NCBI GenBank assembly: GCA_011947345.1
Contig: JAAVTG010000075.1
Coordinates: forward strand, 682,001 to 746,000
DNA from: Phytophthora quininea
Lineage: Eukaryota; Oomycota; Peronosporomycetes; Peronosporales; Peronosporaceae
Direction of reading: 5' to 3'
Length of the DNA: 64,000 bases
Positions within the stretch are counted from its first letter, which is position 1, and each line of letters opens with the position of its first letter. This document shows, piece by piece, positions 19,558-30,501 of the stretch. The position numbers and the translations under genes were made by a program. The notes under the pieces were generated by a model. It was given only the letters and a program-made list of their open reading frames with translations, did no database searches and was not told the DNA's origin.

Positions 19558-21462
19558 TCATTTGTCGTCGAGGTGGAAGGACGAGTTCCGTCGTCTCGAG
19601 TTGTACGTCGTCCCTGTAAACACCGCAGACGACGATGCAGTCGCTTCCGAGGATGAAGAGTCCACCGTCACAGCTACATGGGCCGAGGAGCCGTTAGCTG
19701 TTGGTGACGGCATCGAGTGCTTTGTCTCTAGCTTAGGTCGACTCTGCCTGCACCGCCGGATCCATTGCCATCGCAGCCACAGTCCGATCGCGATGACCAC
19801 GACGAAGCCCAACACGCCGCGAGTTTGCATCTCCGAACGCTCACGCGCCGCGACAATCGCTGCAGCCTCGTCATCCTGAATCGCCTGCGCTTCTGCCTCC
19901 ATTTCTGCCACCTCGGCCTCCTCTTCCTTGTTGAAGAGCCCACGGCCTTCAATGGAGAAGCCGATGGCATGCTGCTCGATCTGGTGGTACTGTGTCTTCT
20001 CCATACTGACAATCAGCGACGGTGTGGCGTTGCCGTCAGGCGCGCGCGGGTTCATCAAGAAACACGTGTACTGTCCTAGCCTACGCATCTTGCATTGGAC
20101 GCGAAACTTGTCCAGGTCACGCGCGGGAGGCTGCCGTGCCATCTCCACCAGTGAACTTCTGCAGATGCGTGATAAGCGGCTTCTGATCGCGACGGCCTGT
20201 GAGTTTGCCCTGGTTGCGATGCATGAACATGATGTCGCCAACGGGGTCGCGTTGGATCATAGCGACGCCGCAGAAAAGTCTTCGTCCGCGTCGTAGAGTC
20301 CACCGAGAGCAGTGAGGTGCTGCACCATGTAAAACGGGGTGGACGTGTTCAGCCACGCAAGACGGAACAAGTCCTTATCGCCCCAGACGAGCTGCCAATC
20401 GGTAAGCAGTCGTGGGAGCTGAGACGAGTAGAACATGAGCTTATTCAGCGCTTCCGCAGACCGCGAACGGTTCACCAGTAGTTGTCCACTTTCCTGCTCA
20501 AACATGTCCGTGAAGGGCATGTCCAACAGCGTCCACAATGCACTCTGCTGGTGCACATTGAATGGCGTATCCACCGCCGGTCTCCAGAAGTCTGGCCAGA
20601 ACATGGCTCCATGCTTTACAAACTCGGGCGTCTCAAACAAGTACGTTGGGTCTCGTACGGGGATATTGTCCGAGTCTAGCCACAGTACACTCTCAAACCT
20701 TGAGTTGTAGATCGCGTAGGGTTTGGCGTGGAACTTGGACGCGTTGGGGTCTCGGATCACTCTGACAAAAATGTTGTAGTGCTTGACCAGCTCTACCAGT
20801 ACCGAATGCTTGGCTCTCATCTCGTTCGGGTCGATCCACACCTCGACGGGTAGTGCACAGCCCAAGGACCGTAATGTACGCACAATGGCGTACACTCCAG
20901 CCACCACTTTTGGGTAGGCGATCATCACGACGCCTCTCTTGTCTGCATTGTCCTCCTTGTGTTTGCCAGGTTGCGGCGGTGGCAGCTCTGGCGGCCCGTG
21001 CCTGTAATTTGCAGCCCTGATACTAAAGTCTGTGAAGTCCTTGACGTCGTTGCATGACAGCGTGGGGACTAGATACCACTGCCAGGACTTGCACGTGGCC
21101 AACATCACTCGGTGCACTTGGCCCGACGTCTTGTTGCGCACCTCGCAGTAGCCGCTGGAGCGCGGCATGGGCTGGCCGCAGTCGCGATCCCGCGCCACGT
21201 CCCGCGATCCGTACGGGTCGCAGTCGTGGGTCGCGCGCCAGCCCAGACACTCGAACTCGCCGTCCTGCCAGAGCGCCGTCGGTCGGTCCGGGCCTTCCAG
21301 GTCCACGCGGTCCAGCGCCGGCGCGTCGTAGCTCCAGGCCTTGGGCTTGCCGCCGCCCGTCAGCTCGTACACGATGGCCGCCACCACGCAGCCCAGCACC
21401 AGCCCCAGCACCAGCACCAGGTGCCGCCGCAGGAAGCGAGCGACCCAGACCTTGAGCGGCAT
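19558..21462 (-). CDS. GT71/MNN2-type mannosyltransferase-like protein 1
   Basis: Type II membrane protein: N-terminal hydrophobic anchor VLVLGLVLGCVVAAIVYEL (residues 15-34), then a lumenal domain resembling fungal alpha-mannosyltransferases (Mannosyl_trans3, GT71). It has PVEVWIDPNEM, the DxD-like metal site SVLWLDSDNIPVRDP near 20690, then GAMFWPDFW, EQESGQLLVN and WGDKDLFRLAW. A second hydrophobic stretch (GVLGFVVVIAIGLWLRW) sits near the C-terminus. Frame changes near 20266 (one T missing in a TTTT run) and near 20140 split the reading. The likely role is Golgi glycan mannosylation. A paralogue lies at 28518-30254. The start at 21462 is ATG, 134 bp from the divergent gene at 21597. Confidence 0.8.
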
Positions 21463-21596
21463 CGATCTGATAGAAGAGCTCGGCTATTGGTCGAAATTGC
21501 TAAACAGAACCCGATACTAAAACTTGACTTGGTTTAACTATGGTTGGTATCACAGCGCTCAGAGCCGTCCACTTCTGAAGCTCTCTTATACGGAGG

Positions 21597-22657
21597 ATGC
21601 AGCTCGCCTGGCGTCGTGTAGCGGCGCGTGGGGCCGCCGCTGCCCGCCGCAGCGTTCACAGCTCGCGCACTGTCTTGACCAAGACGCAGACGTGCTCTGC
21701 GCGTCGCAGCGCCGTCTCTAGCTCGAGCTTTTCTCGTGTCAATGGCGCCGTCCGCTTCGAGACGTCCGGCCGCTTCCAGGAGCTGGCGGACGAGGAGAAG
21801 CAGCCAAAGGACGACGAGGAGACTGCCGAGGGAGGTGTAGAGGCTGCGGACGCAGCAGACGAGGACGACGAGGGCGAGGACGGCTCCATCGAGGTGGAGG
21901 AAGCCATCGACATCAACACCGGCGGCGTGGAGGAGAACGAGGAGCTGGACGAGCTGGTGATGGACCTGTTCATGGAGAACCCGCTGCTGTGGACGCCCGA
22001 GACGCTGGCCAAAAAGTTCCAGCTGTCTAAGGCCCGCGTGGAGGCCAACATTTGGCTCAAGCGCATGGAGCGCGAGATGACGCCCGAGGAGTTCAAAGCC
22101 AAGGTGCAGGAGGCCAAGGAAAAGGCCCAGAAGGACATGGATGAGCGGCAGAAGAAGATCAAGGACGCAGAGGCCTCGGGCAATGCCAAGGAGCTCGCTC
22201 GGCTCAAAAGAACGCTCGTAGGGAGCAAGACGCCACCAAACCCGATGAGGAGCTCACCCCTGAACAGGAGGCGGTACTCATGGGCCATGATGAGGAGGCT
22301 TTCCGTAACCCTGACTTCTTTTTCTTGAGCGACGAGTTCGAGGGATACCCGCCGCTGGTGCGACGCATGGGTAAACACGGACACACGGACAAGCTGTACC
22401 CTGAGGAGGCTCTGCAACTGCAGAAAATGGCTGGAAACAATAAGATCACTCTGCAAAAGAGCTTCGCCAACCCAGAGAACAGCAAAACCAAGTCAAAGTT
22501 CGTACTGGCCGTCCGGGACACGACCACCAAGAAGAAACACCTGCTGGTGCGCGACGAAAGCCGCACGCTGCGTCTCGCCAAGGACGACGAAGTGCTGCCG
22601 CGCACGTGGGTGCGTCGACCAGCGTACTTCCGCGGCCTGGCCAAGGAGCTGGCCTAA
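21597..22657 (+). CDS. Mitochondrial Bot1/mS45-like protein (putative)
   Basis: The N-terminus MQLAWRRVAARGAAAARRSV is a textbook mitochondrial presequence. An acidic linker follows (residues 60-110), then a helical segment, ENPLLWTPETLAKKFQLSK ending LKRMEREM (about 21979-22080), resembling the helix-turn-helix of the fungal mitochondrial regulator/ribosomal protein family (Bot1p, mS45). A charged coiled coil and a basic C-terminus (RRPAYFRGLAKELA) complete it. One frame change near 22205 joins the two halves. A role in the mitochondrial ribosome is suggested by these features only; the presequence is firmer than the family call. Confidence 0.55.
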
Positions 22658-22865
22658 TCACGTGTAGCTGGGACAGTCGTTTGAATCGCAATATAGAGGC
22701 ACGTCAAGAACAGGTGAGGTGGTTGGCAATTGCAAATAGGTTATCGCAGGAGCTAGCAACTTTTTAACCGAGAAGAACGGTGGTGGACATCAAGGCGCTT
22801 GCGTGTTGTCCCTTTTGCTATTCATGTTGCTTTCATCCACGCAAACTGGAAGGAAAAATCGGCTC

Positions 22866-24703
22866 CTAACGAACGAAGGGATAAAGGTTACTAACTCGAA
22901 AACAAAAAAACAACAAGTACATACACGGCAGAAACATACCAAAATGCACCACGCGATACGTCAAAGTCCAGAGCATATACATCATAAGACGACTTTGCAC
23001 GAACGTTACTTGCGTCTCGAGGACGAACGCAAGTTGATGTAGAACTCGGATACCAAACCTTCGTCTCATAATGACCCCGAACGCCACAAACGAGAGCAAC
23101 TCCAACAGTGCGTAGATAAACACTTTTCGAACCATGCTTTTGACGTTGCTGGAGGTGACATGACTCAGCTCGGTGTGGTAGTGAGCACTTGGTAGATGAA
23201 CCATGGCCACGACAAATCCTCCGTAGAGTGTCGGCACGAAGGCTTCCAAGTACTCGGTCAACACAAGACATTCAGCCGTAAAAAGTGTCTCGAGGGCTTC
23301 TTGCAGCAGAATTTGATCGCCAACGATCGAGTGACTGCGCCACGCTAGTTTTAATTCGTCGGCGTTATCTGATGGTCCTGTCGGTACTACGGATGCCTTC
23401 CTTTGCGCCCAGCCGAGCACCAATTTCTCTTTCGCTTTGAAATACCTAGGTCGTAGTTCATCCGGAAAGACCCAACATTGGGCACCAACATACTCCGAGG
23501 ACGCGGAGTGGCCGGTAGTACGCTGATCGATTGACATTGAAAAGCTTCCAACTCTTTTGTAGCTTCTGGCGAAAGTTGATGAACGACACAGGAGCGCACT
23601 TTAATTCCAGCGTCGTTGCGTATTGAATTGGATCGACGACATAGTGCCCGGACATCGGCGAGCAGATCGTTGCAGTCGATATCTTTTCCTGCTGCATTTT
23701 GAATCCGCTGTAGCATCCCTCGAGTTTTCTGGTGGAGTTCGTACAGCTCCATCGCTGATTGCAGGATGTTGACAACGATGAGCACTACCAGCGTCCTGGT
23801 CGAGATAGTCTGCATGAAAGTCGCAAGATAGAGTGCGTCAAAGAAGTCGATTGTGAAGATAACTTCTTCGGGGATCGCGTCTTCCTTGTGGAGCAGAGTT
23901 GAGGCAAACACGATTTTTAAAACGAGTTTGAGTAACGGGAGAACCAGCAGCACCGGCAGTTCGTAGGTTGTATGGTTCACCACGTTGAACAAAGCTTGGT
24001 ACGCTGGGTAGATCATGATCAACGTCATCTGCACGCTGGAGAATTTATTCAGCAGTCCGAGTTGTTCTCGTTGCGCCAGAATTTGTCGAGAGCTGGAAAC
24101 CCCGAAACACCACAAAACGCTACTACAAACACTGCACTCCAAGGAAAGATAAGCGAAATTGTCGTGAACGGCACCGGGAACACCCACGCTGCTACAACCA
24201 TCGTCGTCGCAATATAACCGACTCCCAAGCTGATGCTAAACGCAATTCTCTGTCGCATCGAAAGCTTTGCATCATCGAGTAAATACCCCACTTGGGTCGA
24301 CCCAGCAAACGCAGCCACAGCTCCAAGGATGCCAACGCGGATCCAAAAGCCAATGTTAACACTCCACCCTGCGGTTGGCGCTTGCAACGGAACACTCTCC
24401 TGACAAAGCGCAAGTGTGATGGTCGGCAGCGGCGTGCCGATAATGACGAGAAGAACGCGCGTTAGCGATGTCGATCGTGTGTATTCGTCGAGCGCCAGCA
24501 TCCGTTCGATGGAACACTTTCCTCCAAAGTGTGTGATTTGAATGGCGAGCCACGAGCTGGAGAGATGGCCGTACCATGCTTTCAGGAGAGTCCACATCCG
24601 CTGCTGGAAAGCGAGCACTGGTGTATTGCTGCCAAAGGTAAATAAAGCCGAGACGAAGTCTCAATTGTCGTCGAAGAAACGCTCGAAACACATCCCAGGA
24701 CAC
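22866..24703 (-). CDS. Oomycete multi-span membrane protein of unknown function
   Basis: Three overlapping readings form one long membrane protein. The N-terminal part (LRRQLRLRLGFIYLWQQYTS, then SSSWLAIQITHFGGKCSIER and ALDEYTRSTSLTRVLLVIIG) is followed by at least eight hydrophobic segments, including VNIGFWIRVGILGAVAAFAG, TTMVVAAWVFPVPFTTISLI, LPVLLVLPLLKLVLKIVF and VFIYALLELLSFVAFGVIM. A soluble loop containing WVFPDELRPRYFKAKEKLVL lies near 23450. It belongs to a large oomycete family I know only as uncharacterised. Frame changes near 24620, 24110 and 23490 look like single missing bases. The start codon is unresolved: there is no in-frame ATG upstream, and a first exon may lie beyond 24703. 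Confidence 0.7.
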
Positions 24704-25020
24704 CTCAACAGCGATTCTCTAGTAGGTAATCTCGAGACCAGCACTAACCAGTGCACTTGCACTACTATTCCCCAAACCAGAAAAGACCAAGAAGTAAAGA
24801 GCGAGCAAGCAATTGTCACTCAACAGCACCGTGAGTGAAGGTGAAGAAAAAGTGTTTGGGCAATTTCAATCTGTATTGGTGTTGATGTGGAGATAAGTTA
24901 GATCACATGTCTAGCCTACTGTGAATGGAGAGAGGCTGCTACTGTACGGTCGATAATAGATAGAGACACTGCTCAGCACTCGCCCTGAGCTGACGAGTCG
25001 AACTCAAAACGTTTGCTTGT

Positions 25021-26132
25021 TCATGCGAAAATCCAGCTCTGCTGGATCTGAGTGAGCATCGGGACGACAAACTGCGCGCAGACGCTGTCCTTCTCTCGGC
25101 TTTCAAGCTCGGAGAGCAGCAGCTCCACCGAGTTACGTTCGAACGCCGACGAGAACAAGTCGAGGCTTTCACCGTCGACAGATTCCATCGCGTACTGCAT
25201 CAAGATGAACACTGCAAATCGCGAGAGTACTTCCGAGTCCGCCAACATCCACTTGAGCGCTTGGACGAAACCAGAGCGATCTGCTGCGAGGAACAAGCGG
25301 CGGTTGCCGCGATGCCGGCAGTGGTTCTTGACGGTCTTGGCGACCTCGTAGAGCGTGTCGACATCTAACTGCGCGTTCATCTCCTTGATGAGCTGCGTTG
25401 CTTCCGTGTCGGAAATGGCATACCGTCTGCCCTTAAGCTCCTGCTTGGCGTCCAGCCACGGCTCGAGCGTCGTCTCGGCGAAGAAGAGCGGCTCTAAGTC
25501 GATGGCGCTGCATCGAGCCCGGATGCACTCCACCAGTTGCAAAAGACTGCCTCGTCTCCGATCTCACGGCGGAATGCCACCTCGTACTTTCCCGATTGCT
25601 CCTGCATGAGCGAGATGTTGAAGGCGATCTCTTCGGCCACGCAGAGCCACGAGACGCGCAGCGTCCAGCGGTTCTCGACGTGCACAACGCATTCAAATGG
25701 TGCGAGTGCCTCTTGCAACGTAGTCATGATCTGATTTGGTTCAGTAGTCGACGGGAACGTCGGGTAGGCGCAGCAGAAGACCGAGTCCCAGCCTTCTTTG
25801 ATTGGGACCTCCACCGCTGCCGACGGGGACGCTGGGGACCCTGTGATGTGTTTCTTGGTGTTGTGCTGGAGTTCCATTTTAGCTGGGAAGAAGCTGAAGC
25901 TGTCGAGCGCCTCCAATTGGTCCACGCAGGCGGGCGCGAATTGAAACGGCGCGTCGCGGTACTGCGTCACGGGGGACACGGGCTCGTCCCGCCCGGCCAC
26001 GTACATGGCCGGCGAGTAGGTGGGCGAGGGCGCGAACTGCAGCTGCAGCTCGTCGTCCAGCGTGGTCTGCGTCTGGAACATGGGCGCGTCGCTGCTGTCG
26101 GTGCTGGAAGTCGTCGAGCCAGGACTGTTCAT
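25021..26132 (-). CDS. Conserved-looking protein of unknown function
   Basis: The start is ATG 26132 (MNSPGSTTSSTDSSDAP). A low-complexity N-terminus (about 110 residues) is followed by a folded part with KEGWDSVFCCAYPTFPS, RWTLRVSWLCVAEEIAFNIS and KYEVAFRREIGDEAVF. The beta-strand pattern and the phrase FRREIGDEAVF recall the KA1-type kinase-associated fold, but this is only a shape resemblance. After one frame change near 25540 (a T seems missing from TTTT) the helical C-terminal part (LQLVECIRARC to QIQQSWIFA) continues. I do not recognise a named family. Confidence 0.6.
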
Positions 26133-26668
26133 GGCTATAAAAATATGTGTGACTTTGTCACGAGTTGGAGGAATTGCGAATGAGCATGTTTTTGAATTCG
26201 GAGACGGTGGGAATTTTCGCGAAATGCGGATCAAGGATTGGCTGAAATGGCGGGCATGATATGAGTGATGGTCGCTGTTGATGTTGCGCATACAAACGTC
26301 AAGTGACCGGTGAGCATACAGTTTCCAAGGGTAAAACGGGACGTCGCGAGTGTGGCTCGGGGAAGACTTCTTAGCAGGAGTCACCTGCCCTCTGCAGTCC
26401 ACACGCATGGCGCTGCTGCTGCTGGGGCTGACACGCGTAAGCGCCGTGGGTGAATTATTACTTTTTTTTCGCCAATCACTGAGGAGCAGTCTTTTACTTA
26501 TTTGGGACAGTTTTTTTGCCACAAGAAAATATCCACCGGGCATTATTTTCTCGCCTGCAACATGATCGACGCCTTCAACCATGTCAATCCGCGGTGAATT
26601 CTCTCGCCGAATATAATAACGCTACACACGACAGCCATCTTCCCTCTTCTCCTTCTTGCCGACCATTC
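26133..26668. other. Spacer upstream of unassigned gene, 3' of PP2C
   Basis: About 535 bp. An open frame upstream of ATG 26132 continues to 26582 but has no protein-like features and is probably 5' untranslated sequence. The part near 26600 is the PP2C 3' end. Confidence 0.45.
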
Positions 26669-28015
26669 TCAGCGCAGCCACACGACGATGACCGAGACGT
26701 TGTCCGACGTGCCGCGGAACAGCGCCTCCTGCACGAGGTACTTGGCGATCTGCGTCTTGCGCCGCCGCCGCGCGCCTTAATCATGGACCGGTCGCTCGTG
26801 TACTGGTGCGACCACTCGAAGATGGGCACGCGAGTGTCGCTGTGGCCGCCGCTGCTCCAGGCCTCGCGGCTGCCCACCTCGCCGCTCATGACGTCCTGCA
26901 CGAACGTCACCACCTCGCTACTACTAAACACGTCCCATAACCCGTCCGACGCGATCACAATGAACTCGTCCTTATCGTACTCGAGGTCGTACTGCCGCAC
27001 CTCGGCCTCACCGTTGACGAACGGCCGCGCGTCGCGGTCGCCGATCGCTCGCGCCACGGCCAGGTTGCCGTTAACCCGGTAGGCGCCGTACGGCTCGATG
27101 GGGTCTCCTGAGCGTCGACGTAGCCGTACCAGCGTACGCGTCCACCTAGAGACTCGATTCTAGCTTGTTCCTGCGGGTCATTTGGCTTGTGGTCTCTCGT
27201 TAAGTCTACGGCGTCCCCGTTGCGACTCAGCACGGCGCGACTGTCGCCCACATTGACCGAGTAGATGACGTCGTCAAAGAGCAGCACCCCCACAGCCGTC
27301 GACCCTTGAAATCGCCACTCGTTCTTGGCCTGCACTTCCTTATCCAATTTATGCACGGCGTCACTCAACATGGTCGACACTCGCTGTCGTCTCGCCGACT
27401 TGGCCGCTACATTCGAAGCTCCTTGTCCGTTCCTCTCGGCGATCACTTCTGTATCAAGTCGCGAGAGCTCCGGCACGATGAGCGAGAACAGTTGGTTCCT
27501 CAGATACTGAGAGACGGCCGCGCCTCCGTGGCCGTCATAGACCGCGGCGAACCTCCTGCACGGCGAAATGAACGACGTGTCCTCCATGTAGGTTCTGTCC
27601 CCCTAACAGCGGCCGTACTGACCACGCACTTGCCGTCCTGCACGATGGTCTTGCGCTTCCTCAGCGTGCGCTTCTTGGACTCGCGTCGGGCCGCCGCCTC
27701 GGCCTCTATTTGAGTCTTGGTCTTGGACTGCTCCGCGAGACACTTCGGGTCATCGCCGTCCTGCGGTTTCTTCGTGTCGGCTGCTGCCTCCGACACAGCC
27801 AGAGCTGCAGCGGTTGCCCCCAATGCCAGCCCTGTCCACATCCGCCCTTTGTGGTCTCTGCTGTAGATGATCGGCTGGGGCTCGAAGCTGCGGTCGCGAA
27901 GAGAAGAGATCGCCGGCGCCGTGGGGCCCTGCGGACGCGCAGACAGCTCCAGAGTCGAGCGGGGTAGCCACGCCGCGGCCAGCGCGCGCCTTCGCGCCCG
28001 CAGCACGCTCTGCAT
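26669..28015 (-). CDS. PP2C-type Ser/Thr phosphatase with N-terminal anchor
   Basis: PPM/PP2C motifs run in order: YMEDTSFI (near 27590), FAAVYDGHGGAAVSQYL with the metal-binding Asp-Gly, GSTAVGVLLF, NVGDSRAVLSRNG, DHKPNDPQEQARI, ARAIGDRDARPF, VIASDGLWDV, and a last block ending NVSVIVVWLR at the TGA 26671-26669. The N-terminus (MQSVLRARRRALAAAWLPRS) looks mitochondrial, with a hydrophobic stretch (MWTGLALGATAAALAVSEAA) at about residue 60, so the catalytic domain may be anchored in a mitochondrial membrane. Frame changes near 27603 (five G where six fit), 27103 (four C where five fit) and 26775 separate the motifs. Confidence 0.88.
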
Positions 28016-28517
28016 CGGCCGCCACCGGAAGGAACTCGACTACGGCGTTTAACAGCCGAGGTTCTCTTGTGGGGATGAGCCCATAATAATAAAACTTCAA
28101 CCTGATACGACTCGTTAATAAGGGTAACTATTTTATAAATACGAGTTTCGTGACGGTTCAATTACATTGATCGAGATAATTACCCTAACGTTAATAGGAG
28201 AGAAAGTAACAATTAATCGGAGTCTGCTGTGACGGGACCTACTAGAACTTGTCCTGCATTGCAATTATCCTTTCCGTCACCTAGCTCGCTTATCATGCGG
28301 CAGCTACGAGGTGACCCGAGACGACCTGAAAGACTACGACGCCAACCACGCCAGACGCACCAGTGATCCTCGATCCATTTTATCCAGCCAGGCCATCCAT
28401 CGGGTGGTAACCTCAAGGAAGCAGGTCGTCTCGCAGCGTCGTTTGTAGGCATTGCTGGCCGCCGGTCCGACAACCACCAAAACAACGCAGAAAAGCAGCA
28501 GGAGCGGCATTAATGAA
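28016..28517. other. Intergenic spacer, no gene seen
   Basis: About 500 bp between the PP2C start and the end of the second mannosyltransferase-like gene, both on the minus strand. Open frames here show no domain or composition signal. The AT-rich part at 28080-28210 is the likely PP2C promoter region. Confidence 0.5.
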
Positions 28518-30254
28518 TTAACTCTCTTTGGACTCGTTGGGCTTCCAGCGACTGGGCAGTCGTTCTCGACCAGGGCGAGCCTTGCACCACACGAACAGGA
28601 TAATGGCCAGCACATATACCAGCAGAAACACGGCCACAATGTACTGCACGGGCAGCGACCAGAAACCGTAGTCGTTCGCGATGGCGTCGTCGATCAGCAG
28701 TTGCCGCGCTTCGACCGAGAACTGGATGGCCAAGTCCTCGATGGACGCGTAGATGGTCGAGTCGATGGGCGTGACCTGCGTGGCGGGCCGGCCGTCGGGT
28801 AGCGAGTCGGTGCCAATGTAGTAGCAGCACTCCTTGTGCGCGTACACGGCCTGATAGATCCGATAGTCGCGCGGGTTGCCTTCCAGTGAGTACTCCTGGA
28901 TATGGCTCATAATGCGCGGTTGGTCGGGCTTGCCGTCCAGCTTGATGGAGTTTCGGTGGAAGAAGACGAGGTTGCCCTGCACGTCGTGCTGGATCATGGC
29001 CAGTCCGCAAAACACGCCCTTCTCCTTCTGTAAGTCCAAGCCGCCCACTGCCGGCGGATACCGAATGAAATGGAACGGCTGGCTCGCATTGAGCCATGCC
29101 AGACGAAACAGGTCCTTGTCTCCCCAGATGAGGTGGAGTTGTTCCAGCAACCGGGGCTGATGCGTCGAGTAATACATGAGCTTATCCAGAGCGGGCTTGC
29201 TCCGCAGCCGGTCGATCAGCACTTGGCCGCTCTCCTGTTCAAACATATCGACGTAATTCACACCCGTGAGTTGCCACAGTAGGCTCGTGTTCGACAACTG
29301 GAAGAGCGAGTTGGCCGGCTGCCAATAGTCAGGCCAGAAGATGGCGCCCGTGCGCAGGAACTCCGGTTCCTCAAAGAGGTACGTCGGGTCCTTGGCTGGC
29401 AAGTTGTCTGCATCCAACAACAATACATTGTCGAAATTGCTGTAGTACACGGCGTACGGCTTGACGTGGAACCCCATCGCGCGGCGATCAAAAATCGGCC
29501 GCATTCGCACGTTGAAATCCGACAGCAGCTTGTGCACAATCGGGTTGTCCATGGACATTTCGTCCGGCCGGTACCACAGCTCCACCGGCAGTTCGCATCC
29601 CTGCACTCGCAGCATCCTTATCGTAGCGTAGGCCGACGGCAACACGCGGTCGTAGATGATCATCAGCACGCCGTTCGTGGGTTTCCTCTTGCTCGCGGCT
29701 TCATAGGGTAACGCCAACGTCGGCGCCACCGGCGTGTGCTCGTACTTGACGGAGTGGTAGCCAAACTCGGAGAAATCTCTCGCCATATCGCACGTGTAGT
29801 ATCCCGTGGGCAGCGAGTCGCACGCGCTCACCATGAGCTTGTAGAGATCTCCGCTGGTGCGGTTCCGCACGATGCAGTAGCCAGCCATCTGCGGCCCGAC
29901 CTCCTCCGAGCAGCCAAGGAAGTCCTTCTCCGGCTCTGGTGTGTTGTTTTCCTCGCCCTCTTTGGGCTCTGCGCGACAGGACTGGATGCGCTTCCAGCCC
30001 ACGCACTCGAAGCTGGCGTTGGTCCAGGGGGCCAGCACGGGCGTGGGCGCCATCGTCATCCCGATGTCCTTGGTCTGCGTCATCATTTGGTTGATGAACA
30101 CCTCGCGGGGCTTGCCCACCACCGGCTCCTTGCGCGTGGAGCGTATCCCCATGTAGAACGTGACGAGCACAAGCAATACCCACTTCTTGTGCTTGACACG
30201 CTGCAGCAGCGCCCACAGCGAGTACAGCCACACCACCAGGCGTTGCAGCAGCAT
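28518..30254 (-). CDS. GT71/MNN2-type mannosyltransferase-like protein 2
   Basis: A single uninterrupted 578-codon frame. The N-terminal anchor (KWVLLVLVTFYMGI, about residues 23-37) precedes a lumenal domain with PVELWYRPDEMSMD, the DxD-like NVLLLDADNLPAKDPTYLFE (near 29410), GAIFWPDYWQP, EQESGQVLIDRLRS, WGDKDLFRLAW and AMIQHDVQGNLVFFHRN. A C-terminal membrane span (YIVAVFLLVYVLAIILFVW) is followed by a basic tail. Architecture and motifs match the gene at 19558-21462, so the two are paralogues on the same strand with four genes between them. The likely role is mannose addition to glycoproteins or wall glycans in the Golgi; donor and acceptor are not shown by sequence. Confidence 0.88.
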   Translation of the reverse strand: MLLQRLVVWLYSLWALLQRVKHKKWVLLVLVTFYMGIRSTRKEPVVGKPREVFINQMMTQTKDIGMTMAPTPVLAPWTNASFECVGWKRIQSCRAEPKEGEENNTPEPEKDFLGCSEEVGPQMAGYCIVRNRTSGDLYKLMVSACDSLPTGYYTCDMARDFSEFGYHSVKYEHTPVAPTLALPYEAASKRKPTNGVLMIIYDRVLPSAYATIRMLRVQGCELPVELWYRPDEMSMDNPIVHKLLSDFNVRMRPIFDRRAMGFHVKPYAVYYSNFDNVLLLDADNLPAKDPTYLFEEPEFLRTGAIFWPDYWQPANSLFQLSNTSLLWQLTGVNYVDMFEQESGQVLIDRLRSKPALDKLMYYSTHQPRLLEQLHLIWGDKDLFRLAWLNASQPFHFIRYPPAVGGLDLQKEKGVFCGLAMIQHDVQGNLVFFHRNSIKLDGKPDQPRIMSHIQEYSLEGNPRDYRIYQAVYAHKECCYYIGTDSLPDGRPATQVTPIDSTIYASIEDLAIQFSVEARQLLIDDAIANDYGFWSLPVQYIVAVFLLVYVLAIILFVWCKARPGRERLPSRWKPNESKES

Positions 30255-30501
30255 CTCGACGTTGCTCTTCCAGGCCAGCTACTCGCAATGGATCAGCAGG
30301 ACGAGCAGTGCGAGGGCAAGGAGCTCCTCGCAGTCTCGGACGTTTTGGTTTTACGTTTCAAAGCGTACCAGTAAAACGGTACCATCCCAACAACGCGACG
30401 ACAAGGACGTCAACAAATGTCCACCGAAAGACTGCAACTGATAACGATCTTGGGTTGTCCTCTATCTCGCACAGCACTCACTATATACAAGGCCCCCGTT
30501 G

